Of a stretch of DNA of 64,000 nucleotides, positions 19,707-29,987 are shown in pieces (position 1 is the stretch's first letter; every line of letters starts with the position of its first letter). The notes below the pieces were generated by a model. It did not search any database and was not told where the DNA came from. It saw only the letters and a program-made list of their open reading frames with translations. This DNA comes from an uncultured Pelagibacteraceae bacterium (GTDB taxonomy: Bacteria > Pseudomonadota > Alphaproteobacteria > Pelagibacterales > Pelagibacteraceae). A program made the position numbers and the translations under genes. The DNA lies in assembly GCA_902593405.1 (NCBI GenBank), contig CACJIB010000004.1, forward strand, positions 1 to 64,000. The letters run 5' to 3'.

Positions 19707-20891
19707 ATGCAAAAATTTAAATCAGTTGAAGAATTAGTCAATCAGCTGAAACCTGAAAAACCAGTTTACTGTATAAGAAAGAATTCCATAAAATCTGCTG
19801 TTAAATTTTTCCTAAACAAATTCCCAGGAAAAATATTATATGCTGTCAAAACTAATCCACATCCTGAAGTAATCAAAACAATCATAGAAAGCGGAGTGGA
19901 GCAATTTGATGTTGCTTCAATTGAGGAAATTAAAAATATTAGAACTTTTAGTAATACAGCAAAATGCTCTTATATGCATACTGTTAAAAGCAGAGAAAGT
20001 ATAAAAGAAGCATATTTCAATTATGGTGTAAAAACTTTTTCGTTAGATACTAAAGATGAACTGATTAAAATAATTGAAAGTACAAATAATGCTAAAGATT
20101 TAGAGTTATTTGTAAGAGTTGCTGTTTCAAATGAACATGCAGAAATTGATTTATCAAAAAAATTTGGTGCTTTAACTTCAGAAGCAATTGGTTTGTTAAG
20201 ACTTGTAAAACAACATGCTAAAAAGATTGGTTTAAGTTTTCACGTTGGTTCACAATGTATGCATCCAATTTCTTATTCAAAAGGAATTAGTGAAATTGGA
20301 AATATAATTAAAAAGACAAAAATTATTCCAGATTATATTAATGTGGGTGGAGGTTTCCCTACAATCTATCCTGACTTAATTCCACAATCTTTAAGTAGTT
20401 ACTTTAATGAAATAAAAAAGAGTTTAGAAAATTTAAAGCTTGAAAAACTTCCTGAAATTATTTGTGAGCCTGGTAGAGCTATAGTTGCAGAAAGTGGCTC
20501 AACAGTTGTAAGGGTTAATTTAAGGAAAAAACAAAAACTTTATATTAATGATGGTACCTATGGTACTCTTTTTGATGCAGGTACACCAAACATTGTATTC
20601 CCATCTAGAATGATTAAAGAAAATTCTAATAAAATAATTTCAAAAAAATTAACTGCTTTTGATTTCTTTGGACCTACATGTGATAGCATGGATTATATGA
20701 AAGGTCCTTTTTTGCTTCCAAATAATATTAAAGAAAATGATTATATTGAACTCGGTCAACTTGGTGCATACGGATTGACATTTAGAACTCAGTTTAATGG
20801 TTATTACTCAAATGAAATTTACGAAGTTGAAGATAATCCAATAATGACAATGTATGACAAAGACATTAACAAAGCTAACATGGTAGCTTAA
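19707..20891 (+). CDS. Fold III PLP-dependent ornithine (or lysine/ornithine) decarboxylase
   Basis: KILYAVKTNPHPEVIK; HVGSQCMHP; GGGFPT; FGPTCDSMDYM; ATG at 19707 has SD GGAGG at 19694-19698, so the track start at 19692 is too early. Confidence 0.9.
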   Translation: MQKFKSVEELVNQLKPEKPVYCIRKNSIKSAVKFFLNKFPGKILYAVKTNPHPEVIKTIIESGVEQFDVASIEEIKNIRTFSNTAKCSYMHTVKSRESIKEAYFNYGVKTFSLDTKDELIKIIESTNNAKDLELFVRVAVSNEHAEIDLSKKFGALTSEAIGLLRLVKQHAKKIGLSFHVGSQCMHPISYSKGISEIGNIIKKTKIIPDYINVGGGFPTIYPDLIPQSLSSYFNEIKKSLENLKLEKLPEIICEPGRAIVAESGSTVVRVNLRKKQKLYINDGTYGTLFDAGTPNIVFPSRMIKENSNKIISKKLTAFDFFGPTCDSMDYMKGPFLLPNNIKENDYIELGQLGAYGLTFRTQFNGYYSNEIYEVEDNPIMTMYDKDINKANMVA

Positions 20892-21934
20892 TGTCAGGTC
20901 AAAAAAATCCAGGTCATAATAGTAAAAGAGATTTCTTAAAAAATCCTGTTGAACACATCGATATAACTTCTTTTGATAGTAGAAAAATTATTTCCTCAAT
21001 GGAAAAAATGTCATTTGTTTCTAGAGAAACAGCAAATGCTGCTAATATTTATAACGAGATGCTTAAAGATAAAGATTGTACAATTTTCCTTACTTTAGCG
21101 GGCTCTACTTCGGCAGCTGGATGCATGAATATTTATAAAGATTTAGTTAAATATAATATGGTAGATGCAATCGTTGCAACAGGTGCCTCCATAGTAGATA
21201 TGGATTTTTTTGAGGCTCTTGGTTTTAAACATTATCAAGGTTCACAATTTCAAGATGATACTGAGCTGAGGAATAACTATATAGATAGAATTTACGATAC
21301 CTACATAGATGAAGAAGAACTTCAAATGTGTGATAAAATCATATGTGAAATTGCAAATAACTTAGAAGCGAGAAGCTATACTTCAAGAGAATTCATTTAC
21401 GAAATGGGAAAATATTTAAAAAATAACTCAAAGAAAAAAGACTCTTTAATTGAAACCGCTTTTGACAACAATGTTCCTATTTTCTGCCCTGCTTTTACTG
21501 ATTCAAGTGCAGGATTCGGGTTAGTTATGCATCAAGAACAAAATCCAAAAAAACATATGACCATAGACTCAGTTAGAGAATTTAGAGAACTAACAGAAAT
21601 TAAAATCAAATCTAAAGGTTCTGGATTATTTATGATTGGTGGTGGTGTGCCTAAAAACTTTATTCAAGATACTGTAATTTGTGCTGAGCTATTAGGAAAA
21701 GATGTAGATATGCATAAATATGCTGTTCAAATTACTGTTGCTGATAGTAGAGACGGTGCTTGTAGTAGCTCCACATTAAAAGAAGCAAGTTCATGGGGAA
21801 AAGTAGATATTACAAAGGAACAGATGGTGTTTGCAGAAGCAACTAGTGTTTTACCATTGATAGCAAGTGATGCTTATCATAAGGGAGAGTGGAAAAATAG
21901 AACAAGAAAAAACTTTACAAAAATTTTTGAATAA
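20891..21934 (+). CDS. Deoxyhypusine synthase-like protein (candidate homospermidine synthase)
   Basis: LTLAGSTSAAGCMNIYKDLV; ATGASIVDMDFFEALG; catalytic-lysine motif GGGVPKNFIQDT. Confidence 0.85.
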   Translation: MSGQKNPGHNSKRDFLKNPVEHIDITSFDSRKIISSMEKMSFVSRETANAANIYNEMLKDKDCTIFLTLAGSTSAAGCMNIYKDLVKYNMVDAIVATGASIVDMDFFEALGFKHYQGSQFQDDTELRNNYIDRIYDTYIDEEELQMCDKIICEIANNLEARSYTSREFIYEMGKYLKNNSKKKDSLIETAFDNNVPIFCPAFTDSSAGFGLVMHQEQNPKKHMTIDSVREFRELTEIKIKSKGSGLFMIGGGVPKNFIQDTVICAELLGKDVDMHKYAVQITVADSRDGACSSSTLKEASSWGKVDITKEQMVFAEATSVLPLIASDAYHKGEWKNRTRKNFTKIFE

Positions 21935-21936
21935 AA

Positions 21937-22812
21937 TTGAAATATCTCTCAAATAAAAACGGATTTTTAGGAATTGATAATAAATTTAGCTTTAAAGAAA
22001 AAGCTGTGATTGTTCCATTTGGATTAGAAAAAACAGTCAGTTATGGGGGAGGAACAAGAAATGGACCTAAAGAAATCATAAAAGCATCTCATCAAGTAGA
22101 GCTGTATGATGAAGAACTTAATTGTGAACCTTATAAAAAAATAGGTATTAAAACTTTAAAACCATTTAAAATTGATAAAAATATTAAAAAAGCCCTAAAT
22201 AAAATCTCTAATATTAATAAAGAAATTATAGATAAAAAGCTTTTCCCAATGACTTTAGGTGGAGAGCATTCAATAACGCCTGGGTGTATTGTACCTTTTA
22301 CTAAAAAATATAAAAATATTTGCCTCTTGCATTTTGATGCCCATGCAGATTTACGTCAAAGCTATAATGGAGAAAAATTTTCACATGCCTCAGCAATTAG
22401 AAGATGTCTAGATTATAAAAATGTTTCCTTAATTTCATTTGGGATAAGAAATATCTCAGAAAGTGAAATCCCATTTTTAAAAAAAAATTCTTCAAGAATA
22501 AATATTTTTTGGGCAAAAGATAAAAAAAAATGGAATTTGTCTAAATTTAAAAAATTGATTAAAAACAAAAATGTTTATCTAACATTCGATGTAGATGGAC
22601 TAGATTCAAGTATTATGCCTGCTACTGGTACACCTGAACCAGGAGGACTTTTGTGGGACGAAACATTAGATATTATAAGAATTGCAGCTAAAAACTCGAA
22701 AATTGTTGGTGCAGATATTAATGAACTGTCTCCAATTAAAGGATTTAATTCTTATAATTTTCTTGTTGCAAAATTGGCTTATAAAATTTTGTCTTATAAA
22801 TTTTTATATTAA
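21937..22812 (+). CDS. speB: Agmatinase/ureohydrolase family protein (TTG start)
   Basis: TLGGEHSITPG; LLHFDAHADLRQSY; TFDVDGLDSSIMPATGTPEPGG metal-binding motifs. Confidence 0.85.
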   Translation: MKYLSNKNGFLGIDNKFSFKEKAVIVPFGLEKTVSYGGGTRNGPKEIIKASHQVELYDEELNCEPYKKIGIKTLKPFKIDKNIKKALNKISNINKEIIDKKLFPMTLGGEHSITPGCIVPFTKKYKNICLLHFDAHADLRQSYNGEKFSHASAIRRCLDYKNVSLISFGIRNISESEIPFLKKNSSRINIFWAKDKKKWNLSKFKKLIKNKNVYLTFDVDGLDSSIMPATGTPEPGGLLWDETLDIIRIAAKNSKIVGADINELSPIKGFNSYNFLVAKLAYKILSYKFLY

Positions 22813-23363
22813 ACTTTAATTGGTTTAATAATTTTCAATAACATTCTGAATGGTATCAGCATTATTATAGCAACTAAAACTTTTACCGCTAAATCTCCTA
22901 GAGATAAAGTAACCCACGGTACCCCCGTTGCATAAAATGATATTGAGAAAAATAAAAATGTGTCGACTGTTGATCCAATCAAAGATGAAGTAAGAGGTGC
23001 AACAAACCACTCTTTTTTTCTTAATCGATCAAAAATTTGAATATCTAACAATTGAGCGGTAATAAAAGCTACCCCTGATCCAATTGCAATTCTAACAGAG
23101 ATTAAATCTGCAAAATCAGTTGAGAATAACAATGTAAATATAATTCCTATTAAAAAGCCCAAATATACAATTTGCCTTGCTAATAATTTTCCATACGACC
23201 TATTCGCTAAATCAGTTATTAAAAAAGCTATTGGGTAACTAAAAGCTCCATAAGTTAAAATCTCATTTAGTCCAAAATAGTTTATTGGAAACTGGACTAA
23301 ATAATTAGAAGATAGTACAACAACCCCCATCATTATAGACAGGGTGATAAATAATTTGTTCAT
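22809..23363 (-). CDS. yhhQ: VUT-family (YhhQ) queuosine precursor transporter
   Basis: AFSYPIAFLITDLANRSYGKLLARQIVY. Confidence 0.88.
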   Translation of the reverse strand: MNKLFITLSIMMGVVVLSSNYLVQFPINYFGLNEILTYGAFSYPIAFLITDLANRSYGKLLARQIVYLGFLIGIIFTLLFSTDFADLISVRIAIGSGVAFITAQLLDIQIFDRLRKKEWFVAPLTSSLIGSTVDTFLFFSISFYATGVPWVTLSLGDLAVKVLVAIIMLIPFRMLLKIIKPIKV

Positions 23364-23674
23364 TAAGCTGATTTAGCTACAGGTTTCTTTTTAAAAGGGG
23401 ATTTAATTAAAACTACTTTTTTTAACTTTTTTAATCTAGGAGATAAATTTTTATTTTTTACAGTTTTTAAAAATTCATCAAAACTACCTTTTTTGTCAAC
23501 TGACCTTACACCTGAGTTGCTTACAGTAAGTTTTAAACTTCTTCCAGTAAGCTCACTTGTAAATTTTACTTTTTTAAGATTAGGTAAAAATCTTCTTTTA
23601 GTCTTGTTGTTAGCATGACTAACATTATGACCTTTCATAGGAATTTTACCGGTAAGTTCGCATTTTTTTGACAT
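23363..23674 (-). CDS. rpmB: 50S ribosomal protein L28
   Basis: [33 protein letters not shown]; true start 23674, not 23776. Confidence 0.97.
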   Translation of the reverse strand: MSKKCELTGKIPMKGHNVSHANNKTKRRFLPNLKKVKFTSELTGRSLKLTVSNSGVRSVDKKGSFDEFLKTVKNKNLSPRLKKLKKVVLIKSPFKKKPVAKSA

Positions 23675-23686
23675 AATAACAGTGCC

Positions 23687-23715
23687 TATATAAGGGGAGA
23701 TATTGAAGGCGTCAA
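23687..23715 (-). promoter_or_regulatory. Sigma70-type promoter for rpmB
   Basis: Minus strand TTGACG (23715-23710) - 17 nt - TATATA (23692-23687). Confidence 0.65.
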
Positions 23716-23726
23716 GTTTAATACAT

Positions 23727-24779
23727 TTAAGAAACAGTTTTATTTCCCACAATTTCTGTGAAATTTTTGACACCATCTCTTATCAGTAATTCTTTTAGGT
23801 CTTTTTTAATCATCCCAGCAATATTGGGTCCTTGAAATACCATGCCGGTATAAAGTTGAATATAGTCTGCTCCCAATAAAAACTTATCATAAGCTGCTTT
23901 ACCAGAATCAACACCACCTACTCCAATTATTTTAATTTTACCTTTAATTAAATTGTAGAATTTACTTATTAAAAGATTTGATTTTTTTTCAATAGGTTTT
24001 CCAGATAAACCACCTTTTTGATGTCTCTGTATATTTTGAAGTGTTTCCCGAGAAGCGTCAGAAGTATTTGAAATTATTATTGCGCTTATTTCATTTTCTA
24101 AAAGTATTTCTGAAATTAAGTCAATTTGATTTTCGTTAATGTCTGGCGAAATTTTTACAGCTATAGGAATTTCAGTTTTTAATTGTTTTTTTTTCTCTGA
24201 AATAGATTTTAATAACTCATTTAATTTATTCTCATCGTGAAAGTTCCTTAGATTTTCAGTATTTGGCGAAGAAATATTGATTGTGATATAATCTGCAACT
24301 TCAGAAAATTTTTCTAATCCAATTAAATAGTCATTCAATCTATCATTAGAATTTTTGTTTGGACCTACATTTACACCTAGTACACCTAGTTTTTTATTAG
24401 ATTTTATTCTGTTTAATATTGTATCTGATCCGTGGTTGTTAAAACCTAACCTATTAATTAATGCTTGATCTTCTACTAATCTAAATACTCTTGGTTTTTC
24501 ATTTCCATATTGTTTTAATGGAGTAACTGTACCTACTTCAACAAATCCAAAACCCAGCTTAAATAAAGGGTTATATACCTCTGCATTCTTGTCAAAACCT
24601 GCAGCAATACCGATAGGATTATCAAGATCTTGATTAAATAATTTTGTTTTTAAAATTGGATCGTTTTTGTTTTCATCAAATATATTTGAAACTAAATTGA
24701 GTTTGAGTGATTGAATTGCTAAAAAATGTGCTCTTTCAGGATCTATTTTAAATATTAAAGATCTTAAATTTGAATACAT
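23727..24779 (-). CDS. pyrD: Dihydroorotate dehydrogenase (quinone), class 2
   Basis: [48 protein letters not shown]. Confidence 0.97.
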   Translation of the reverse strand: MYSNLRSLIFKIDPERAHFLAIQSLKLNLVSNIFDENKNDPILKTKLFNQDLDNPIGIAAGFDKNAEVYNPLFKLGFGFVEVGTVTPLKQYGNEKPRVFRLVEDQALINRLGFNNHGSDTILNRIKSNKKLGVLGVNVGPNKNSNDRLNDYLIGLEKFSEVADYITINISSPNTENLRNFHDENKLNELLKSISEKKKQLKTEIPIAVKISPDINENQIDLISEILLENEISAIIISNTSDASRETLQNIQRHQKGGLSGKPIEKKSNLLISKFYNLIKGKIKIIGVGGVDSGKAAYDKFLLGADYIQLYTGMVFQGPNIAGMIKKDLKELLIRDGVKNFTEIVGNKTVS

Positions 24780-26341
24780 TATTTCAATTTACTAATTATC
24801 AATTCTTTTGTTTCGTTAACACCGAAAAAACTTATAAAAAAACCCATTCTAGGTCCATTTTCATCTCCAAACACCACTTCATAAATTAACTTAAACCAAT
24901 CTCTTAAGTTTTCTGCATACCCATTTTCTTTGCCTGTTGAATAAATTAATGTTTGTATATCCTCCGGAGACATTTGGTCATTACATTGTTCTAAAGTTTT
25001 AACTAAGGCTTGTAGAGCTAATTTTTCATTTTCAGATGGATTTTTATATTTTTTTTGAGCCTTAATAACATCATTAAAATACTTGATTGCATAACCTACT
25101 AGCGCATCAAAAATTGGAAAATTTTTTTCATGAATATTAGATTTGTATTTTTTAACAAACTTCCATAATAAATCTTTATTATCAGCATTACTTGTTTCAA
25201 CTAAATTCAACAACATAGAAAAAGTCATAATCATCTCTTCTTTTGGAATTTTTCCATTATGAACATGCCAAACAGGATTCATTACTAATTGTTGTTCTGT
25301 TTGTTTTTTTGATTTTTCAATATTATCAAGGTACTCATCTACAGCTTTAGGCACTATTTCTTTATAAAGTTTTTTTGCTCTTTTTGGATTTTGATACATG
25401 TATAAAGATAAGCTTTCGGGTGAAGCATATTTTAACCATTGGTCGATAGTAATACCATTTCCTTTTGATTTTGAAATTTTTTCACCCTTTTCATCAAGAA
25501 ATAATTCATAAGCAAATCCAGATGGATGTTTTTTACCAATTAAATTTATTATTTTGGTCGATAAAATTGCACTCTCAATAAGGTCTTTTCCATACATTTC
25601 AAAATCTATATCTAGAGCATACCATCTCATTGCCCAATCAACTTTCCATTGTAATTTACAATTTCCATCCAAAATACTAGATTCTAATTTTTTACCTTTG
25701 TTATCAAAAATTATTTTAGAATTTTTTTTATCAATTTCTATAACTGGAATTTCGAGAACATGACCTGTATCTGGACAAATAGGTAAAAAAGGACAGTAAG
25801 TTTGTTGACGTTCTTTGCCTAAAGTTGGAAGTATAATATTCATTATACCATCATAATTTTCTAAAATAATTTTTAAAGTTGGGTTAAAAAAACCGCCTTT
25901 GTATAAAGATGTCGAACTTTTAAAACTGTATTTAAAATTAAAACTATTTAAAAAATCTTTTAACATTTCATTATTATGCTCTCCAAAACTTGCAAATTTT
26001 TCAAATGGATCAGGAACTTGTGTTAATGGTTTATGTAAGTTTTTGTTTAGTAATTCCTGATTAGGAACATTGTCAGGAACTTTTCTTAGACCATCCATAT
26101 CATCAGAAAAAGTAATTATCTCAGTTGGTAAATCTGTAAGTTGCTTTAAGGCATTCACCATCATTGAAGTCCTTGCAACTTCGCCAAATGTTCCGATATG
26201 AGGAAGACCACTTGGACCATATCCTGTTTGAAGGGTAATTTTCCCTTTTTTATCAATGAATGATTTTCTCTCACGAAGCATTTTTTTTGCTTCAACGAAA
26301 GGCCAAGCACTTGTTTTGTCTAAAATTTCTTTTTTAATCAC
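24779..26341 (-). CDS. lysS: Class I lysyl-tRNA synthetase
   Basis: GYGPSGLPHIGTFGEVARTSMM; EKISKSKGNGI. Confidence 0.95.
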   Translation of the reverse strand: MIKKEILDKTSAWPFVEAKKMLRERKSFIDKKGKITLQTGYGPSGLPHIGTFGEVARTSMMVNALKQLTDLPTEIITFSDDMDGLRKVPDNVPNQELLNKNLHKPLTQVPDPFEKFASFGEHNNEMLKDFLNSFNFKYSFKSSTSLYKGGFFNPTLKIILENYDGIMNIILPTLGKERQQTYCPFLPICPDTGHVLEIPVIEIDKKNSKIIFDNKGKKLESSILDGNCKLQWKVDWAMRWYALDIDFEMYGKDLIESAILSTKIINLIGKKHPSGFAYELFLDEKGEKISKSKGNGITIDQWLKYASPESLSLYMYQNPKRAKKLYKEIVPKAVDEYLDNIEKSKKQTEQQLVMNPVWHVHNGKIPKEEMIMTFSMLLNLVETSNADNKDLLWKFVKKYKSNIHEKNFPIFDALVGYAIKYFNDVIKAQKKYKNPSENEKLALQALVKTLEQCNDQMSPEDIQTLIYSTGKENGYAENLRDWFKLIYEVVFGDENGPRMGFFISFFGVNETKELIISKLK

Positions 26342-26432
26342 GAGTATATCTTTTATAAAAATCTTAAATTGGCGATTTTATTAATTCTTATAGAGTTGAA
26401 ATTTATTTACCATAAAATAATGTTCTTTCAAA

Positions 26433-27872
26433 ATGTCTAATTATAAAACTGTTTTTTTTACACTTGGAATTTTGCAAATAATTTTAGGGGTCTCAATGTT
26501 CATCCCTATAATAGCTCAATTTATTTATTCAGAAATAGATTCATCATTTTTTGGTGCATCAATTGTTACTATAATTTTTGGAGCATTATTTTTTCTTTCA
26601 AATCTAGACCACGACAAAAAGTTAAATTTACAACAAGCATTTTTGTTAACTGCTTTGTCCTGGTTAAGTATTGCTATTTTTGGATCTTTACCATTTATAT
26701 TTTCGACTATGGAGCTTTCAATTACCGATGCTTTTTTTGAGAGTATGTCTGGTATTACAACAACTGGATCTACAATTATTTCCAACTTAGAGAGTACTCC
26801 AAAAGGCATTCTATTATGGAGAGCAATACTTCAATGGTTGGGGGGTATTGGTATTATTGTAATGGCAATTACACTAATGCCTATAATGAATGTTGGCGGT
26901 ATGCAATTATTTAAAATTTCTAGCAACGACTCTTCTGAAAAAATTCTTCCTAAATCAAAAGAAATAGCTTTGAGACTTATTTATATTTATTCAGGTTTAA
27001 CCGCTCTTTGTGCATTATCATATTGGATATTTGGAATGGGAAAATTTGATAGTTTAACTCATTCTATGACTACCATAGCTACTGGTGGATTTTCTAATTA
27101 TAATCAATCTATCGGATATTTTGACAGTGTTCCTATAGAAATATCATCAATGATTTTTATAATTTTAGGAAGTATTCCATTTATTGCATATATTAAATTT
27201 ATTAGTGGCAATAAAAAAATATTTTTAAACGATATTCAAATCAGAACATTTGTTAAAATAATAATTATAAGCATTATTATATTATCAATTTATTTATTAT
27301 TTAATAATAATGGAAACTTTAGTTTAAGATCTATTTTTTTTAATACAATTTCAATATTGACTGGAACAGGTTATGTAAATGCTGAATTCGACGGTTGGGG
27401 AAGTTTTCCTATAACAATATTTCTTGCATTAATGTTTATTGGGGGCTGTGCTGGATCAACTACTTGTGGAGTCAAAATTTTTAGAATTCAAATTCTATAT
27501 TTATTTATATTAAATCAATTAAAAAAAATTATATATCCCAAGGGAATATTTGTAATTAAATACGATCAAGGATCTGTTGATGATAAATTTATTGCATCAA
27601 TAATTTCATTTATTTATTTTTACTTTGTTATTTTTTTTATTTTAGCTGCATTATTATCATTAACAGGTCTAGATTTTATAACTGCCATTTCTGGAGCAGC
27701 AACATCAATATCAAATGTTGGTCCTGGTTTAGGTCCTATAATAGGACCTAATGGAGATTTTTCATCTTTGCCCGATATTTCTAAATGGATCTTAACTGTA
27801 GGTATGATTTTAGGTAGACTTGAGTTGTTTGCAATATTAGTATTGTTCTTACCATCTTTTTGGAGAAATTAA
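26433..27872 (+). CDS. trkH: TrkH-family potassium uptake protein
   Basis: FFESMSGITTTGSTI; TIATGGFSNYNQS; GGCAGSTTCGVKIFR. Confidence 0.93.
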   Translation: MSNYKTVFFTLGILQIILGVSMFIPIIAQFIYSEIDSSFFGASIVTIIFGALFFLSNLDHDKKLNLQQAFLLTALSWLSIAIFGSLPFIFSTMELSITDAFFESMSGITTTGSTIISNLESTPKGILLWRAILQWLGGIGIIVMAITLMPIMNVGGMQLFKISSNDSSEKILPKSKEIALRLIYIYSGLTALCALSYWIFGMGKFDSLTHSMTTIATGGFSNYNQSIGYFDSVPIEISSMIFIILGSIPFIAYIKFISGNKKIFLNDIQIRTFVKIIIISIIILSIYLLFNNNGNFSLRSIFFNTISILTGTGYVNAEFDGWGSFPITIFLALMFIGGCAGSTTCGVKIFRIQILYLFILNQLKKIIYPKGIFVIKYDQGSVDDKFIASIISFIYFYFVIFFILAALLSLTGLDFITAISGAATSISNVGPGLGPIIGPNGDFSSLPDISKWILTVGMILGRLELFAILVLFLPSFWRN

Positions 27873-27874
27873 TT

Positions 27875-29251
27875 ATGTCTGAAACAAAGAAACAAACATG
27901 GCTTGATTCTCTTGCAGTTTATAAAGATATTCGAATGGTAAGAATTCTTTTATTAGGTGCAATAAGTGGATTTCCATGGGTATTAATTGCAAGCAGCTTA
28001 AGTCTTTGGCTTAAAGAAGAAGGTCTTAGTAGATCAACAATTGGATGGGCAGGTTTAATTTTTGGAGTATATGCTTTCAATTATTTGTGGGCTCCCATTA
28101 TAGATAGAATTCAAATTCCAATACTAACAAAAAAATTAGGTCATAGAAGAGGATGGATAGTTTTGATGCAATTAATTATTTTGTTAAGTCTTGTTGTTTG
28201 GAGTGTGATTAATCCAACTGAAAATTTGGCTTTATTAATTACTGTAGGTTTAATTATTGCTATTGCGTCAGCAACCCAAGATATAACTGTAGATGCATTA
28301 AGAATTGAACAGATAAACGAAAATGAGGGAAAATCAATGGCTGCTGGTGCAGCTATGGCTGTTGTTGGTTGGTGGACAGGTTATAAATTAGGTGGAGTTG
28401 TTGCTTTATTCACAGCAGAATTTTTTGAAAACCTAGGGGTGGCTGACTACTGGCAAGCTACTTTTTTAATTTTAGGTATTTTAATAATTTTAATGAATAT
28501 TGGATTAATGTTTGTTCATGAACCTATAGAAACAAACAGACAAGCAAAACAGAGAGAAACAGACAAATTAATTGAAGGAAAACTTGGATCTAGCAATATT
28601 ATTACAAACTTTATCGCATATATTACAGGAACTATAGGCGGACCTATTATTAGTTTTTTTAGAAAAAATGGTTTTGCCATTGCTACTGGAATTTTAGGAT
28701 TTGTTTTCTTGTTTAAGATAGGTGAGGCATTTATGGGAAGAATGTCTATTGTTTTTTATAAAGAAATTGGTTTCTCCAAAGGTCAAATTGCAATTTATTC
28801 AAAAGGACTTGGTTGGATAACAACAGTTGTATTTACTTTGTTGGGTGGAGTAATGGCCATGAGAGCTGGAACAATTAAAACTATGTTCTTTGCTGGTGGG
28901 TTAATGGCTATAACCAATCTTTTATTTGCAGTTTTAGCATGGACCGGAAAATCAGAAATTTTATTTGCAATTGCGGTTATAGCTGATGATATCACAGCAG
29001 CTTTTGCAACTGTAGCATTTGTTGCATTTATATCATTACTAGTTGATAGAACTTATACAGCCACACAATATGCATTGCTTGCTTCAATTGGTACTGCTGG
29101 TCGTACTACTTTAGCTTCATCCTCTGGAGCTCTAGTTGACTGGTTAAACGGAGATTGGGGAACATTTTTTGTTTTAACGACTATAATGGTGATACCATCA
29201 TTAATTTGTTTGTGGTTAATTAAAAACAAAATTAAAATTGGTGCAAAATAA
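27875..29251 (+). CDS. AmpG/PAT-like MFS transporter
   Basis: GAISGFPWVLIASSLSLWLKEEGLSRSTIGW...YLWAPIIDRI; ATSQDITVDALRIE; ATG at 27875. Confidence 0.8.
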   Translation: MSETKKQTWLDSLAVYKDIRMVRILLLGAISGFPWVLIASSLSLWLKEEGLSRSTIGWAGLIFGVYAFNYLWAPIIDRIQIPILTKKLGHRRGWIVLMQLIILLSLVVWSVINPTENLALLITVGLIIAIASATQDITVDALRIEQINENEGKSMAAGAAMAVVGWWTGYKLGGVVALFTAEFFENLGVADYWQATFLILGILIILMNIGLMFVHEPIETNRQAKQRETDKLIEGKLGSSNIITNFIAYITGTIGGPIISFFRKNGFAIATGILGFVFLFKIGEAFMGRMSIVFYKEIGFSKGQIAIYSKGLGWITTVVFTLLGGVMAMRAGTIKTMFFAGGLMAITNLLFAVLAWTGKSEILFAIAVIADDITAAFATVAFVAFISLLVDRTYTATQYALLASIGTAGRTTLASSSGALVDWLNGDWGTFFVLTTIMVIPSLICLWLIKNKIKIGAK

Positions 29252-29987
29252 TTTTTATTTCATAGGTAATTTTTCGAATATTTACAAAAATCCTTCGAAA
29301 AGATCTGAGGTAACTTCACAAATTATACATGGTGAAAAATTCAAAATATTAGCAAAAAATAAAAATTGGATAAAAATTAAAACTTTATTTGATAATTATA
29401 AGGGGTTTATAAAAAATTCAAAATATATAGAAAAATTTAACCCCAATTATAAAGTCAGTTCACTAAAAGCAAAGATTTATAAAAAACCTGGAATTGGAAC
29501 TAGCAGTTGGCTTCCATTTGCATCCAAATTATCTGTGTTTGAGCAAAATAAGAATTACGTAAAAATTGAAAAAAATAAATGGATTAAAAAAGCTGATATT
29601 AAAAAAATAAACCATAAAGAAAATAATTTTACAAAAATATTTAAAAAATTTCTCAAAGTAAAATATGTTTGGGGTGGAAAAACATTTAAAGGTGTTGATT
29701 GTTCAGCTTTATTGCAAATTTTTTATTTTTATAATAATTTGTTTTATCCAAGAGATACAAAAGATCAGATCAAATATACAAAAAAGAATTCAAAGAAAAG
29801 ACTATTTAAAAAAGGAGATATTATTTTTTGGAAAGGTCATGTTGCTATGTGCTTAAATTCTAAACAACTAATTCATGCTTATGGTCCAGAAAGAAAAGTA
29901 ATTATTATGCCAATTATAGAAACAATTAATAGAATTGAAAAAACTGCCAATCTAAAGGTAAAAAAAGTATCTAGAATAAAATATTAA
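29241..29987 (+). CDS. SH3-domain + NlpC/P60 hydrolase (GTG start likely)
   Basis: SH3b-like N-term, YVWGGKTFKGVDCSALLQ catalytic Cys, GHVAMC catalytic His. Confidence 0.85.
   Translation: MQNNFYFIGNFSNIYKNPSKRSEVTSQIIHGEKFKILAKNKNWIKIKTLFDNYKGFIKNSKYIEKFNPNYKVSSLKAKIYKKPGIGTSSWLPFASKLSVFEQNKNYVKIEKNKWIKKADIKKINHKENNFTKIFKKFLKVKYVWGGKTFKGVDCSALLQIFYFYNNLFYPRDTKDQIKYTKKNSKKRLFKKGDIIFWKGHVAMCLNSKQLIHAYGPERKVIIMPIIETINRIEKTANLKVKKVSRIKY

Noticed and set aside
23675-23776. N-terminal extension of rpmB in the ORF track
   Set aside because: L28 begins at [10 protein letters not shown] (23674); the extension overlaps pyrD and spans the predicted promoter.
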